Source: Streptomyces albireticuli (GTDB lineage: Bacteria > Actinomycetota > Actinomycetes > Streptomycetales > Streptomycetaceae). From it: a stretch of DNA of 64,000 nt. The notes beneath the pieces were generated by a model that was not told the DNA's origin, did no database searches, and was given only the letters and a program-made list of their open reading frames with translations. Made by a program: the position numbers and the translations under genes. Shown piece by piece: positions 34,179 to 43,468 of the stretch. The DNA lies in NCBI RefSeq assembly GCF_002192455.1, contig NZ_CP021744.1, positions 2,696,001 to 2,760,000 on the forward strand, in the 5' to 3' direction. Every line of letters begins with the position of its first letter. Position 1 is the first letter of the stretch.

Positions 34179-35165
34179 TCAGCAGACCTCTTCGAGATCG
34201 CGCCACTCGCGCGTATCGGGGCTGTCCGCGACCCAGCCGTCCAGCAGGCCCCGGACCAGCCCGGCGGGCGCCGCGATGCCGCACTCGCGCTCGGGCACCC
34301 ACAGCGAGCCGGAGCCGGCCGTGCGGTGGCCCAGCGGGCCGGGGTGGCCGGGCTCGCTGTGGTCGTGCGGGTCCAGGTGCTCGCCGTCGCCCTCGTCGCT
34401 GGGCATCCGGCTCTCGGAGCACGTGCGGCACAGCAGCCGCACGGACGAGGACCAGTCCTCGGCGGCGAAGCCGGCGTCGGCCGCGAGCCGCTCCAGGGCG
34501 TCCCGGTCCGCCTCGGTCGCCGCCTCCAGCAGGACGACCCAGGTGGGGACGGGTGACGGGGCCCACAGCTCGATCTCGTCGAAGACGGGGTAGGACGGCC
34601 CGGCGGCCGTGACCCGCTCGCCGTGCGGGACGCCGTCGTGCAGCACGACCTCGCCCCAGCGGCGCCCGGAGGACGGCAGCGGGATGGACAGCACCTCCAT
34701 CCGCGCCGGGTCCAGCCTGCGGCCCCAGACGACCTCCGCCTCGCCCTCCGGGGAGAGCCGGACCGCGGCGCTGCCGAGCTCCATGCCCACCGGCTCGCCG
34801 GCCGGGCCGCCCTCGCCGGGCACCCGCAGCCCGTACGCCTGCCAGGCGCGGCGGGCCAGCGGCCAGTCCTGGAGCGCGGTGGCGGCGATGCCGACGTTCC
34901 ACCAGTCCGGGGCGCCGGCCTCGCGGTCCAGCAGGGCCACGGCGCGCAGCCCGGCGGCGCGCGCCTGCTCCCAGTCGTGCCGGAACTTGTGCAGCAGAGC
35001 GAGGTTGAACCACGACTCCGACAGCCATGGCTCCATGTCGGCCGCCCTGGTCAGCAGCGCGCCCGCGTCCTCGTACCGGCCGTCGCCGATCAAAGTGAAA
35101 GCGCGGTCGGTGGCCTGCCGCCACGAGGCGGAAGGCCGATGCCGTACCTTGCCGAAGATCCTCAC
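34179..35165 (-). CDS. Tetratricopeptide repeat protein
   Basis: 328 residues. Residues 15-120 hold about three TPR units ([60 protein letters not shown]). The rest is an unknown domain with [13 protein letters not shown] and a His/Asp-rich loop ([16 protein letters not shown]). No membrane segment or signal is visible. GTG at 35165 follows a GGCGGGA site. A probable cytoplasmic scaffold protein, conserved in streptomycetes by my recollection. Function unknown. Confidence 0.75.
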   Translation of the reverse strand: MRIFGKVRHRPSASWRQATDRAFTLIGDGRYEDAGALLTRAADMEPWLSESWFNLALLHKFRHDWEQARAAGLRAVALLDREAGAPDWWNVGIAATALQDWPLARRAWQAYGLRVPGEGGPAGEPVGMELGSAAVRLSPEGEAEVVWGRRLDPARMEVLSIPLPSSGRRWGEVVLHDGVPHGERVTAAGPSYPVFDEIELWAPSPVPTWVVLLEAATEADRDALERLAADAGFAAEDWSSSVRLLCRTCSESRMPSDEGDGEHLDPHDHSEPGHPGPLGHRTAGSGSLWVPERECGIAAPAGLVRGLLDGWVADSPDTREWRDLEEVC

Positions 35166-35466
35166 GATTCCCGCCTGCCGGTTTCTGCGTGCGACCACGC
35201 CGGATGTCCCAGGTGACGGCCGCCGTCCTCCCTGACGGACAACCTGCCACATCTCACTCGCTCCGGGAAGCTGCGCCTACCGTTCCTCCTTGCCGACGGT
35301 CGCGCGCCCGACACCCCCCGAAGACCGCGTTCTGCGTTCTGCATGCCGTTTTCTTCGTGCTCTTCGCATCCAACCATGCCCCTTTGGACGCCCGCTCATT
35401 ACCCGTGGGTTCAGCCCCCTACTCCGGTTTTGACCGGGCTCTTACGGGCGGGGCGGCGGGCCGGGC
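35166..35466. other. Gene-free region upstream of the TPR gene
   Basis: 301 bases between two genes on the minus strand. It must contain the TPR gene promoter; GC is lower around 35330-35400 (TTTTCTTCGTGC...). I see no coding sequence, strong hairpin or clear operator. Confidence 0.5.
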
Positions 35467-36750
35467 TCAGGCGTCCGGGCCACGGGCCAGGACCCGGCCG
35501 AGGGCCTCCACCACCTGCGGATCGTGGTCGTGGGCGGTGGCCAGGCGCAGCCGCTCCAGGGCGAGCAGCGGGCCGATCGCCCGGTCGCCGGTCAGGTCGT
35601 CGAAGGCGTTGACGGTGCGGACGATACGGGCGGCGAGCGGCTGCTCACGGTACGGATCGGCCTGACGCTCCACGACGACCGCGACCTCGGCGGGCACCCC
35701 GGTCTGGCGGACCACGGCGCCGCCCAGCAGCGCGATCCGGCGGCGCTCCGCGGGCGGCAGCGGCTCTGTGGCCCCGGCGGGCACCGGGTCGACGAGCGAG
35801 AGCTGGCCGATGTCGTGCATGAGGGCCGCGTACTCCAGAACGGTGAGGTCGGGCGCGCGCAGGCCCAGCTCGCGCCCGGTGGCCCGGCTCAGGACGGCGA
35901 CCCGGCGGGCGTGGCCGGGCGGGGTGTGCCCGGCGATCTCGGTGGAGCGGGCCAGCGAGGCGATCGTCTGGTGGCAGGTGGCGCGCACGGCGGACCAGCG
36001 GCGGAAGGACAGCTGGGTGAGCAGCAGCGGCAGGCAGAAGACGGGCAGGGCCCAGAGGCCGGCGACGGCCACGGCGAGGGCCATCACGGCGCCGGTGGCG
36101 CAGATGGCGCTGCCGATGCCGGGCAGGGCGCGCAGCTCGTCGCGGAGGGCCGGGCCGTAGGGGCCGCCGGTGCGGGCGCGGCCGAGGGCGGCGGCGAGGA
36201 CGGCGTCGCAGAGGGCGGTGAGGGCGAGCAGGAGCAGCAGGAACGGGGCGTAGTAGGGGCCGTGGCCGACCCACCGGTCGAGGGCGCCGGAGTGGTGCAG
36301 GGGCTGGAAGCAGACGGCGGCGAAGCCGGTGGTCAGCAGGCGGCGGGCGAGGTGGTCGCGGGCGGGCGGGCGGCCGAGGGCGCCGGTGAGGGTGGCGGCG
36401 AGGACGACCGCGACGACCTGGGCGGCGCCGTGTGCGGTGGGCGCCCCGGCGACGTCGCCCAGCAGGGCGTAGGCGAGGCCGCCGGCGGCCCCGACGGGCG
36501 CGGTGTCGCGGGCCTCGACGGTGGTGGGGTGGCGGCGCCGGGCCGCCTCGCCGAGGGCGATCAGCGCCCCGAAGGCGAGGGCGACGCGGGGCTGGGCGAG
36601 GCCGTGCCAGGCGGTCCAGCCGAGGCCGGTCAGGGCGACGGCCGCGGCGGCGGCGTGCAGCCGGCGGGCGGTGCGGACGCCGGCGTCCGGGCGGTGCGCC
36701 GCGGGGCCGCGCACGCCGGCCGTGGCCCTCGGGTACGGGGCGGAGGTCAT
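35467..36750 (-). CDS. Membrane HD-domain protein (degenerate HD-GYP type)
   Basis: 427 residues. The first 240 contain about six or seven membrane helices with Ala/Leu-rich spans. The C-terminal domain has GHARRVAVLSRATGRELGL and LMHDIGQLSLV (HD pair) but lacks the HHExxDGxGYP element, so the c-di-GMP-specific half of HD-GYP is missing. It is translationally coupled (four-base overlap) to the complete HD-GYP gene upstream. It may be a regulatory or inactive partner of that enzyme. Confidence 0.78.
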   Translation of the reverse strand: MTSAPYPRATAGVRGPAAHRPDAGVRTARRLHAAAAAVALTGLGWTAWHGLAQPRVALAFGALIALGEAARRRHPTTVEARDTAPVGAAGGLAYALLGDVAGAPTAHGAAQVVAVVLAATLTGALGRPPARDHLARRLLTTGFAAVCFQPLHHSGALDRWVGHGPYYAPFLLLLLALTALCDAVLAAALGRARTGGPYGPALRDELRALPGIGSAICATGAVMALAVAVAGLWALPVFCLPLLLTQLSFRRWSAVRATCHQTIASLARSTEIAGHTPPGHARRVAVLSRATGRELGLRAPDLTVLEYAALMHDIGQLSLVDPVPAGATEPLPPAERRRIALLGGAVVRQTGVPAEVAVVVERQADPYREQPLAARIVRTVNAFDDLTGDRAIGPLLALERLRLATAHDHDPQVVEALGRVLARGPDA

Positions 36751-38093
36751 GCGTCACCGCCGTGGCGGGTCGCTCCGGTGACCGGGTCCCGGGTAGAAGG
36801 GACGTTTCCGCTGGGCAGAATTATGCATTCCGTGAACGTCGAGCCCGTGCCGCTCTCGGCGGTGACGGAGGGGTGCCAGCCGTGCCGGTCGAGCGCCTCC
36901 GCGAGCGCCTCGACCATGCGGGGGTCGAACTGGGTGCCGGCGCAGCGGTCGAGCTCGGCGAGGGCGGCCGGGACCGGGCGGGCCCGGCTGTAACTGCGGG
37001 TGGAGGTCATGGCGTCGAAGGCGTCGGCGACGGCCACGATCCGGGCGAACAACGGGATCTGACGCCCTTTCAGACCGTAGGGATAGCCGCTGCCGTCCAG
37101 CCGTTCGTGGTGGTGCAGGATGGCCGCGCGCGCCTCGTCCAGGAAGCCGATGCCGCGTACCATCTCGTGCCCGTACTCGGGATGGAGCTGGATCACGCGC
37201 CGCTCCTCCGGGGTGAGCGGGCCCTCCTTGCGCAACAGCCGGGTGGGCACGCCGAGTTTGCCGACGTCGTGCAGGATCCCCGCGAACCGCAGCGCCTCCA
37301 GCCGCTCGCCGGCCATGCCGAGCTCGCGGGCGATCAGCACGGACGCGCGGCCCACGCGCTCGCTGTGGCCGCGGGTGTAGCGGTCCTTGAGGTCGACGGC
37401 CTGCACCAGGGCGCGGATGGTGGCCTGGTGGGCGGCGCGCTCGCGTTCGTAGCGCTCCAGGAACCAGGAGGAGACGGAGATCGGCAGCAGCACGAGGAGC
37501 GCGGCGGGCGGCCCGTAGGCGCTGCGCCAGAGGACGGCCGTCATCAGCCCCGTCGGCCCGAAGACCAGCACCGGCAGCAGCGGGCCGGGCAGCAGGCCGC
37601 GCCAGGCGGCGCGCGGGGCACGGCGCTCGGCGGTGACGCGGATCGCGCCGTCGAGTGCGGCCGAGACGAGCGAGAAGGCGAGCGCGGCGGCGAGGGCCGG
37701 CGGCAGCGCGCCGGGGAAGCCGCCGGGGCGGCCGGGGCCGGGCGCGGCGAGGCCGAAGACGTACGAGGCGGCGCAGGCGGCGAGGGAGAGCTGGGCGGCG
37801 TGCCACAGCCGGCGCGCGCCCGCCGGGCGCTGCTCGACCCGCCCGGCGAGCGCGCCGGGCACGGCGACGAGGCCCGCGGCGGCGGGCGGCAGCAGGAACG
37901 CCCCGGCGAGCAGCACGGGGAGCGTCAGGGTGCGGCGCGGCAGCCGCTCGCAGGCCGCGCAGACGGCGGCGAGCAGGACGACCGCGGACCAGGGGACGTC
38001 CGCCGCGGGCGGTGCCGCGGGGGCCACGCAGAGGGCGGCGGCCAGAGCGGCGCACGCGATACAGGCGCGCGCCGACGCCGGAAGTGCCCACAT
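36747..38093 (-). CDS. Membrane HD-GYP domain protein, putative c-di-GMP phosphodiesterase
   Basis: 448 residues. An N-terminal membrane part (about 1-210) is followed by a complete HD-GYP domain: GHSERVGRASVLIARELGM, GILHDVGKLGVP, HPEYGHEM and HHHERLDGSGYPYGLKGRQI (first 20 residues). Final motif: VAVADAFDAMTSTRSY. The residues match active c-di-GMP hydrolases. c-di-GMP controls the vegetative-to-sporulation switch through BldD in Streptomyces, so a developmental role is plausible. ATG 38093; the downstream HD gene overlaps by four bases. Confidence 0.85.
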   Translation of the reverse strand: MWALPASARACIACAALAAALCVAPAAPPAADVPWSAVVLLAAVCAACERLPRRTLTLPVLLAGAFLLPPAAAGLVAVPGALAGRVEQRPAGARRLWHAAQLSLAACAASYVFGLAAPGPGRPGGFPGALPPALAAALAFSLVSAALDGAIRVTAERRAPRAAWRGLLPGPLLPVLVFGPTGLMTAVLWRSAYGPPAALLVLLPISVSSWFLERYERERAAHQATIRALVQAVDLKDRYTRGHSERVGRASVLIARELGMAGERLEALRFAGILHDVGKLGVPTRLLRKEGPLTPEERRVIQLHPEYGHEMVRGIGFLDEARAAILHHHERLDGSGYPYGLKGRQIPLFARIVAVADAFDAMTSTRSYSRARPVPAALAELDRCAGTQFDPRMVEALAEALDRHGWHPSVTAESGTGSTFTECIILPSGNVPSTRDPVTGATRHGGDA

Positions 38094-38295
38094 GGCGCGA
38101 CCTCCCCGTCCCGTCGGGTGCCGACAAGCTTGCCGTCAGGATGGGGAGAATAGGCTCAGGAAAGGCCCGGGAACGGCGCATTCGGGTATTACCCCGCCCG
38201 AGACGTGCGGATGCACACCTTCGGGTGATGTTCCTCGGGGAGGGTGTTTGGCGGGCTCCCGCGGGGCGCCCCGGGGGCCCGCCCCGGGCGCGGGT

Positions 38296-38631
38296 TCAGT
38301 CCTGGACGACCGGCGAACCGGCGGCCTTCTCCGCCGCCCGCGCCTCGGCCACCACGTCCTGCTCGGGCACCGACTGGCCGGACCGGATCAGCTCGATCCG
38401 GCCCATGACCTTGGAGCGGAGGTCGGCGGGCACGTCGTCATGGCCGCAGCAGCGCTTGACGAGCTTCTTCACCGCCTGTTCCAGCCCGTACTTCTCCAGG
38501 CACGGGGAGCACTCGTCGATGTGCACCTCGAACTTGGCGCAGTCGCCGTCGGGCATCTCGTGGTCGAGGAACTCGTAAAGATGATCGAGGACTTCAGAGC
38601 AGTCCGTGTCGTGCGGCTCTCCGCAGCTCAT
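38296..38631 (-). CDS. rsrA: Zinc anti-sigma factor RsrA
   Basis: 111 residues. The ZAS motif HIDECSPC (H-x3-C-x2-C) lies near residue 37-44, with additional cysteines at positions 3 and 11 and the CC pair near residue 61. RsrA binds sigma-R when reduced and releases it on disulfide formation. The ATG overlaps the sigR stop by four bases, so the pair is co-translated in near-equal amounts. Confidence 0.95.
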   Translation of the reverse strand: MSCGEPHDTDCSEVLDHLYEFLDHEMPDGDCAKFEVHIDECSPCLEKYGLEQAVKKLVKRCCGHDDVPADLRSKVMGRIELIRSGQSVPEQDVVAEARAAEKAAGSPVVQD

Positions 38632-39308
38632 GAGTCCGAGCCTTTCCGATTGTGCGACCCGTCGGAACCATGCGGCACGGGTGCCGTACCGGCCGGGACC
38701 AGACCGCGCTCGCGGGCGTAGTCCTCCAGCATGCCGCGCAGCTGGCGGCGGCCACGGTGCAGCCGGGACATGACCGTGCCGATGGGGGTACCCATGATGT
38801 CCGCGATCTCCTTGTAGGCAAAGCCCTCCACATCCGCGAGATAGACCGCTATGCGGAATTCCTCGGGGATGGCCTGAAGGGCCTCCTTGACATCGGAGTC
38901 GGGCAGGTGGTCCAGAGCCTGGGACTCGGCGGAGCGCAGACCGGTCGACATGTGCGACTCGGCGCGCGCCAGCTGCCAGTCCTCGATCTCCTCCGACGCG
39001 CTGCGCAGCGGCTCGCGCTGCTTCTTGCGGTAGGAGTTGATGAAGGTGTTGGTCAGGATGCGGTACAGCCACGCCTTGAGGTTGGTGCCGTCGCGGAACT
39101 GGTGGAAGGACGCGTACGCCTTGGCGTAGGTCTCCTGCACCAGGTCCTCGGCGTCGGCGGGATTGCGCGTCATCCGCAGGGCGGCCGAGTACATCTGGTC
39201 GAGGAAGGTGAGCGCGTCCCGCTCGAAACGGGCGTTGCGCTCGGCGGCGCTCTCGGCACCGGCGGCGCTGTCCTTGGTCCCCTCGTCGGTCCCGGTGACC
39301 GGACCCAC
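38628..39308 (-). CDS. sigR: ECF sigma factor SigR (thiol-oxidative stress)
   Basis: 226 residues from GTG 39308. Region 2 ([39 protein letters not shown]) and region 4 ([37 protein letters not shown]) are of the SigR type. An in-frame ATG at 39473 ([16 protein letters not shown]) would add exactly 55 residues. This is the size of the unstable sigma-R' isoform described in S. coelicolor, made from the sigma-R-dependent transcript. The rsrA gene follows with a four-base overlap. Targets include the thioredoxin and mycothiol systems. Confidence 0.94.
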   Translation of the reverse strand: MGPVTGTDEGTKDSAAGAESAAERNARFERDALTFLDQMYSAALRMTRNPADAEDLVQETYAKAYASFHQFRDGTNLKAWLYRILTNTFINSYRKKQREPLRSASEEIEDWQLARAESHMSTGLRSAESQALDHLPDSDVKEALQAIPEEFRIAVYLADVEGFAYKEIADIMGTPIGTVMSRLHRGRRQLRGMLEDYARERGLVPAGTAPVPHGSDGSHNRKGSDS

Positions 39309-39555
39309 CTCCTCCAACACCCTGGCGGAACCGGAAACGGATCCGCTCGAATCGGAGAATAGACGACGATCCCGCCCGTCCGCCGCTCCAGCAGGGGCGG
39401 GCTGCGCCACATGCAGCGCGGACCATCCCAGGTCAGCCTGCTGCGGGCGGGACAGGCATGCGATCGAACCCATGCGGCGAGCTCCCATTCCTCTGTCGTG
39501 CCGTTGCGCTCCGGCGGGACGCCGGTATCCAGCGGGTCTGTCGTGACGATGTACA

Positions 39556-39583
39556 CAACAGCCGGGGACCACGACGCATTCCC
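39556..39583 (-). promoter_or_regulatory. Sigma-R-dependent promoter of sigR
   Basis: On the minus strand GGGAAT (39583-39578) is followed by an 18-base spacer and GTTG (39559-39556), a full match to the sigma-R consensus GGGAAT-N18-GTT. Transcription would begin about 75 bases before the long-form start at 39473, which gives positive autoregulation. Confidence 0.9.
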
Positions 39584-39620
39584 GGGTGATCGCAACCGGC
39601 CGAACGGGTGCCGGGGGGAA

Positions 39621-40259
39621 TTACCGGAGGGGTTCCTTCCGGAGTTCGTCGAGCCAGCCGACGACGGCCCGCGTGATCACTTCCAGCGCCTCCTTCTGTC
39701 CGGTGACGGCCTTCTTGGGCACCGCGAAGCCGTGGTCCGCGTCGGGTACGGGCACGAGCGCGGTGCCCGCCGGGAACTCCCCGGGCCGGCCGAAGGGGTC
39801 CTTGGCGCCCTGCACGACGAGCGTGGGCAGGCCGGTGCCGGTCAGCTCGTCCGCCCGCGACTTCTCCGGCTTGCCCGGCGGGTGCAGCGGGAAGCTCAGC
39901 GCGAGGACGGCGGCGGCGCCGAGCTCCGCCGAGGTCCGGCAGGCGACCCGGGCCCCGGCGCTGCGGCCGCCCGCGATCACCGGCAGACCGGGCGCGGCCA
40001 GCGCGGGCCACAGGGCGGTCCAGGCGGTGTCCAGCGTCTTCGGCGCGGGGGCGACCTTGCGGCCGGCGACGCGCCAGGGCTGTTCGACGAGGGCGACGGT
40101 GACGTGGTGGGCGGGCAGCGCGGCGGCGAGGGCCTGGAGGTCCCGGGCCTCGACGCCGCCGCCGGCGCCGTGGCCGAGGGCGAGGACGTGGCGGGGGCGG
40201 GGGGCTTTGTGCCAGTGGATACGGGCGTCGCCGGCGGGGGTGGGAACGATGTCGATCAC
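39621..40259 (-). CDS. Alpha/beta hydrolase, dienelactone hydrolase-like (TEX30/KANL3 type)
   Basis: 212 residues. An early VLALGHGAGGGVEARD strand-loop forms the oxyanion region, the nucleophile elbow GGRSAGARVA carries Ser, and the last histidine is in DADHGFAVPK with Asp in QGAKDPFG. The three catalytic residues are in the order and spacing of the family. Substrate unknown. Start is GTG 40259; it lies upstream of sigR in the same direction but before the sigma-R promoter. Confidence 0.82.
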   Translation of the reverse strand: MIDIVPTPAGDARIHWHKAPRPRHVLALGHGAGGGVEARDLQALAAALPAHHVTVALVEQPWRVAGRKVAPAPKTLDTAWTALWPALAAPGLPVIAGGRSAGARVACRTSAELGAAAVLALSFPLHPPGKPEKSRADELTGTGLPTLVVQGAKDPFGRPGEFPAGTALVPVPDADHGFAVPKKAVTGQKEALEVITRAVVGWLDELRKEPLR

Positions 40260-40263
40260 GGGT

Positions 40264-40489
40264 GCCAGCTTTCCCCACCCCGCCCCTTCCCGTAACCGGG
40301 GCTCCGCCCCGGACCCCGGTCCTCAAGCGCCGGACGGGCTGAGTTGCCGCCCGGAACCGGGCAGGGAAAGCCGGCCTCGGACAGGGGCGAAATTCAGCCC
40401 GTCCGGCGCTTGAGGACACCGCGCGTCAGCGCGGAACGGGGGTCCGGGGGCTTGCCCCCGGACACGGGAAGGGGCGGGGCCGGGGAAAG
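40264..40489. repeat. Composite palindromic intergenic element E
   Basis: Has the clearest structure of the family. Perfect 22-bp inverted arms lie at 40321-40342 and 40394-40415 (core CGCCGGACGGGCTGA), around a 51-base central module with CGCCCGGAACCGGGC and GGCCTCGGACAGGGGC. The outer arms CCCCGCCCCTTCCCG (about 40276) and CGGGAAGGGGCGGGG (about 40466) are inverted. It lies between two genes on the minus strand, not between convergent genes. Confidence 0.8.
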
Positions 40490-41308
40490 TCAGAACAGCG
40501 TCCCCTCCTCCGGTGCCTCCAGCTCCGTCAGAAGCTCCGGCCCGTTCCTACGGACATCGCTGACCGCCGTCGCCACCGGATACGCCCGCACCGACACCGC
40601 GGGCGGCGGCGTCATCAAGGACCGCACGACACCCCCCGGCGTCGACGGATCCAGCCACTCCCCCCACCGCTCCGCCGGCAGCACCAGCGGCATCCGCGGG
40701 TGGATCTCCGCCAGGGACCGCGGCGCCCCCTCCAGGCCCCCGCCGGAGGCGAACGGCTCCCGTTCCGCCTCCGTGGTGATCACCGAGCACGTCACCCACC
40801 ACGCCCGGGGGTCGTCGCCCGGCAGCGTAGGGTCGCGCCAGAACTCGTACAGCCCCGCCATCGCCATGACCGAGCCGTCCACCGGAGTGACGAAGTACGG
40901 CTGCTTACGGGCGCGCTTGCGCCGGCCCTGTTCCTCCAGTTCGCGCTCCGCCGCGCCGGTGACCCACTCGTAGTAGCCGTCGGCGGGTATCAGGCAGCGG
41001 CGCGACTCGAACGCGCTACGGAAGGACGGCTTCTCGTGGACCGTCTCGGCCCGGGCGTTGATCATCTTCGCCGCACCCTCGGACGATTTCGCCCACGAGG
41101 GAACCAATCCCCATCTCAGCGAGCGCAGCTGGCGAACCGGACCCCGGTCCCTGGCGTCTTTCAGAGGACGCTCGAGGACGACGTGGACACTCTTCGTGGG
41201 TGCCACATTCCAGTCGGGAGCGAGCGTCTCCGTCGGTTCCCACTTCTCGACCCCGAAGAACCCCACGAGATCCTCGGGACTCCGGCCCGCCGCATATCGA
41301 CCACACAT
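40490..41308 (-). CDS. SOS response-associated peptidase (HMCES/YedK family)
   Basis: 272 residues. Starts MCGRYA, so Cys2 becomes N-terminal after Met removal, the catalytic residue that crosslinks to abasic sites in single-stranded DNA. MINARAETVHEKPSFRSAF and RRCLIPADGYYEW hold the other conserved residues, and IHPRMPLVL the final motif. The protein protects abasic sites and releases itself by autoproteolysis. ATG 41308 is fixed by the required Cys2. It diverges from the M50 protease gene across 41 bases. Confidence 0.93.
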   Translation of the reverse strand: MCGRYAAGRSPEDLVGFFGVEKWEPTETLAPDWNVAPTKSVHVVLERPLKDARDRGPVRQLRSLRWGLVPSWAKSSEGAAKMINARAETVHEKPSFRSAFESRRCLIPADGYYEWVTGAAERELEEQGRRKRARKQPYFVTPVDGSVMAMAGLYEFWRDPTLPGDDPRAWWVTCSVITTEAEREPFASGGGLEGAPRSLAEIHPRMPLVLPAERWGEWLDPSTPGGVVRSLMTPPPAVSVRAYPVATAVSDVRRNGPELLTELEAPEEGTLF

Positions 41309-41349
41309 GATCGCCACCCTGCCACGGACCCACCAGGAGCCGCGCACAA

Positions 41350-42063
41350 ATGGACAGCACCCACTCCACCGACCTCTGGGACCGCGTCTTCGCGACCCAG
41401 CCCGACCCCGCCCTGTGGCTGGTGGTCGTCACGGGGGTCGTGGCCCTGGCGGCGGTCGTCCCGCGCGGTGTCTGGCTGATCACCCGTAACGCCATCACCA
41501 TCGCCCACGAGGGCGGCCACGGTCTGACGGCCCTGCTGAGCGGGCGCCGGCTGGACGGCATCCGGCTGCACTCCGACACCTCCGGGCTGACCGTCTCCCG
41601 GGGTAAACCGACCGGTATCGGGATGGTCCTCACGGCCGCGGCCGGCTATCCCGCCGCGTCGCTGCTGGGGCTCGCCGGGGCCTGGCTGCTCGCGGCGGGC
41701 CACATCACGGCGCTGCTGTGGGGGGCGACGGGGCTGCTCGCCGCGCTCCTGGTGATGGTCCGCAACGCCTTCGGCGTCCTGACGGTCGTGGTCACCGGGG
41801 CCGCGTTCGTGCTGGTCTCCTGGCTGACCGGCCCGGCCGTGCAGGCGCTGTTCGCCTACGGCGTCGTCTGGTTCCTGCTGCTGGGCGGGGTCCGGCCGGC
41901 CTTCGAGCTCCAGCGCAGGCGGCGGCTGGGCGGGGCGGCGGACTCCGACGCCGACCAGCTCGCCCGGCTCACCCATCTGCCCGCCGTGGTCTGGCTGGGC
42001 TTCTTCCACCTCGTCTCGCTGTGCGCGCTGACCGGAGGCGGGCGCTGGCTGCTCGGTCTGTGA
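41350..42063 (+). CDS. M50-family membrane metallopeptidase-like protein
   Basis: 237 residues with about six membrane helices. HEGGH near residue 55 (IAHEGGHGLTALLSGRR) is the zinc-binding HExxH motif of site-2-type proteases in its B-type variant. A second membrane Asp/Asn motif is not obvious, so peptidase activity is inferred. The gene precedes aroA by 27 bases in the same direction and may be cotranscribed with it. Substrate unknown. Confidence 0.75.
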   Translation: MDSTHSTDLWDRVFATQPDPALWLVVVTGVVALAAVVPRGVWLITRNAITIAHEGGHGLTALLSGRRLDGIRLHSDTSGLTVSRGKPTGIGMVLTAAAGYPAASLLGLAGAWLLAAGHITALLWGATGLLAALLVMVRNAFGVLTVVVTGAAFVLVSWLTGPAVQALFAYGVVWFLLLGGVRPAFELQRRRRLGGAADSDADQLARLTHLPAVVWLGFFHLVSLCALTGGGRWLLGL

Positions 42064-42090
42064 CCCGGTACGAGCCACTAAGGTGAAGGC

Positions 42091-43452
42091 ATGACCGAGA
42101 GCAGCACGCACACCGATCTCTGGCCCGCCCCCCTCGCCACGGGGGCGGTCGACGCGACCGTCACCGTGCCCGGTTCGAAATCGGTCACCAACCGCGCCCT
42201 CGTCCTGGCCGCCCTCGCCGCCGAGCCGGGCTGGGTGCGCCGGCCGCTGCGCTCCCGCGACACGCTGCTGATGGCCGAGGCGCTGCGCGCCATGGGCGTC
42301 GGCATCGAGGAGACGGTGTCCTCCAGCAGCGCGGCGGGCGCCGGCGAGGGCGAGGCCTGGCGGGTCATCCCGGCCCGGCTGCGCGGCCCGGCCACCGTGG
42401 ACGTCGGCAACGCCGGCACGGTCATGCGCTTCCTGCCGCCCGTCGCCGCCCTGGCCGACGGCCCCATCCGCTTCGACGGCGACCCGCGCAGCTACGAGCG
42501 CCCGCTGCACGGCGTGATCGACGCGCTGCGCGCCCTGGGCGCCCGGATCGACGACAACGAGCGCGGGGCGCTGCCGCTGACCGTGCACGGCGGCGGGGCG
42601 CTGGAGGGCGGCACGGTCTCGATCGACGCCTCGTCCTCGTCCCAGTTCGTCAGCGCGTTGCTGCTCTCCGGCCCGCGCTTCAACCAGGGCGTCGAGGTCC
42701 GGCACGTCGGTGCCGTCCTGCCGTCGATGCCGCACATCCGGATGACCGTGGACATGCTGCGGATGGCCGGGGCGCAGGTCGACACCCCGGAGTCCGGCGG
42801 CGAGCCGAACGTCTGGCGGGTCTCCCCCAGCGCCCTGCTCGGCCGCGACATCGTCGTGGAGCCCGACCTGTCCAACGCCGCGCCGTTCCTGGCGGCGGCC
42901 CTGGTCACCGGCGGCCGGGTCACCATCCCGGACTGGCCCGAGCACACCACGCAGCCCGGTGACGCGCTGCGCGACATCTTCACCGCCATGGGCGGCAGCT
43001 GCGAGCTGTCCGAGGCGGGCCTGACCTTCACCGGCACCGGCCGGATCACCGGCATCGACGCCGATCTGCACGAGGTCGGCGAGCTCACCCCGGTGATCGC
43101 CGCGGTGGCCGCGCTCGCCGACTCCGAGTCCGTCCTGCGCGGCATCGCCCACCTGCGGCTGCACGAGACGGACCGGCTGGCCGCGCTGGCCAAGGAGATC
43201 AACGAGCTGGGCGGCGACGTCGTCGAGACCGAGGACGGGCTGCGCATCCGCCCGCGCGCCCTGCACGGCGGGGTCTTCCACACCTACGAGGACCACCGGC
43301 TGGCCACCGCCGCCGCGGTCATCGGCCTGGCTGTCGACGGCGTCCAGGTGGAGAACGTCGCCACCACCGCCAAGACCCTGCCCGACTTCCCGGAGCTGTG
43401 GACCGGGATGCTGGGGCCCGTCGCGGGGGCGACGACGGTGTCGAGAGCCTGA
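42091..43452 (+). CDS. aroA: 3-phosphoshikimate 1-carboxyvinyltransferase (EPSP synthase)
   Basis: 453 residues. [16 protein letters not shown] holds the S3P/PEP-binding Lys and Ser, GNAGTVMRF the second motif, and [16 protein letters not shown] the third. The two-domain inside-out barrel length is normal. It catalyses the sixth step of the shikimate pathway. An 11-residue Ser-Ser-rich insert ([19 protein letters not shown]) near residue 75 is common in actinobacterial forms. Starts at ATG 42091; rsgA follows after 16 bases, so aroA-rsgA is an operon. Confidence 0.95.
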   Translation: MTESSTHTDLWPAPLATGAVDATVTVPGSKSVTNRALVLAALAAEPGWVRRPLRSRDTLLMAEALRAMGVGIEETVSSSSAAGAGEGEAWRVIPARLRGPATVDVGNAGTVMRFLPPVAALADGPIRFDGDPRSYERPLHGVIDALRALGARIDDNERGALPLTVHGGGALEGGTVSIDASSSSQFVSALLLSGPRFNQGVEVRHVGAVLPSMPHIRMTVDMLRMAGAQVDTPESGGEPNVWRVSPSALLGRDIVVEPDLSNAAPFLAAALVTGGRVTIPDWPEHTTQPGDALRDIFTAMGGSCELSEAGLTFTGTGRITGIDADLHEVGELTPVIAAVAALADSESVLRGIAHLRLHETDRLAALAKEINELGGDVVETEDGLRIRPRALHGGVFHTYEDHRLATAAAVIGLAVDGVQVENVATTAKTLPDFPELWTGMLGPVAGATTVSRA

Positions 43453-43468
43453 GAGAACGAAGAGCACC

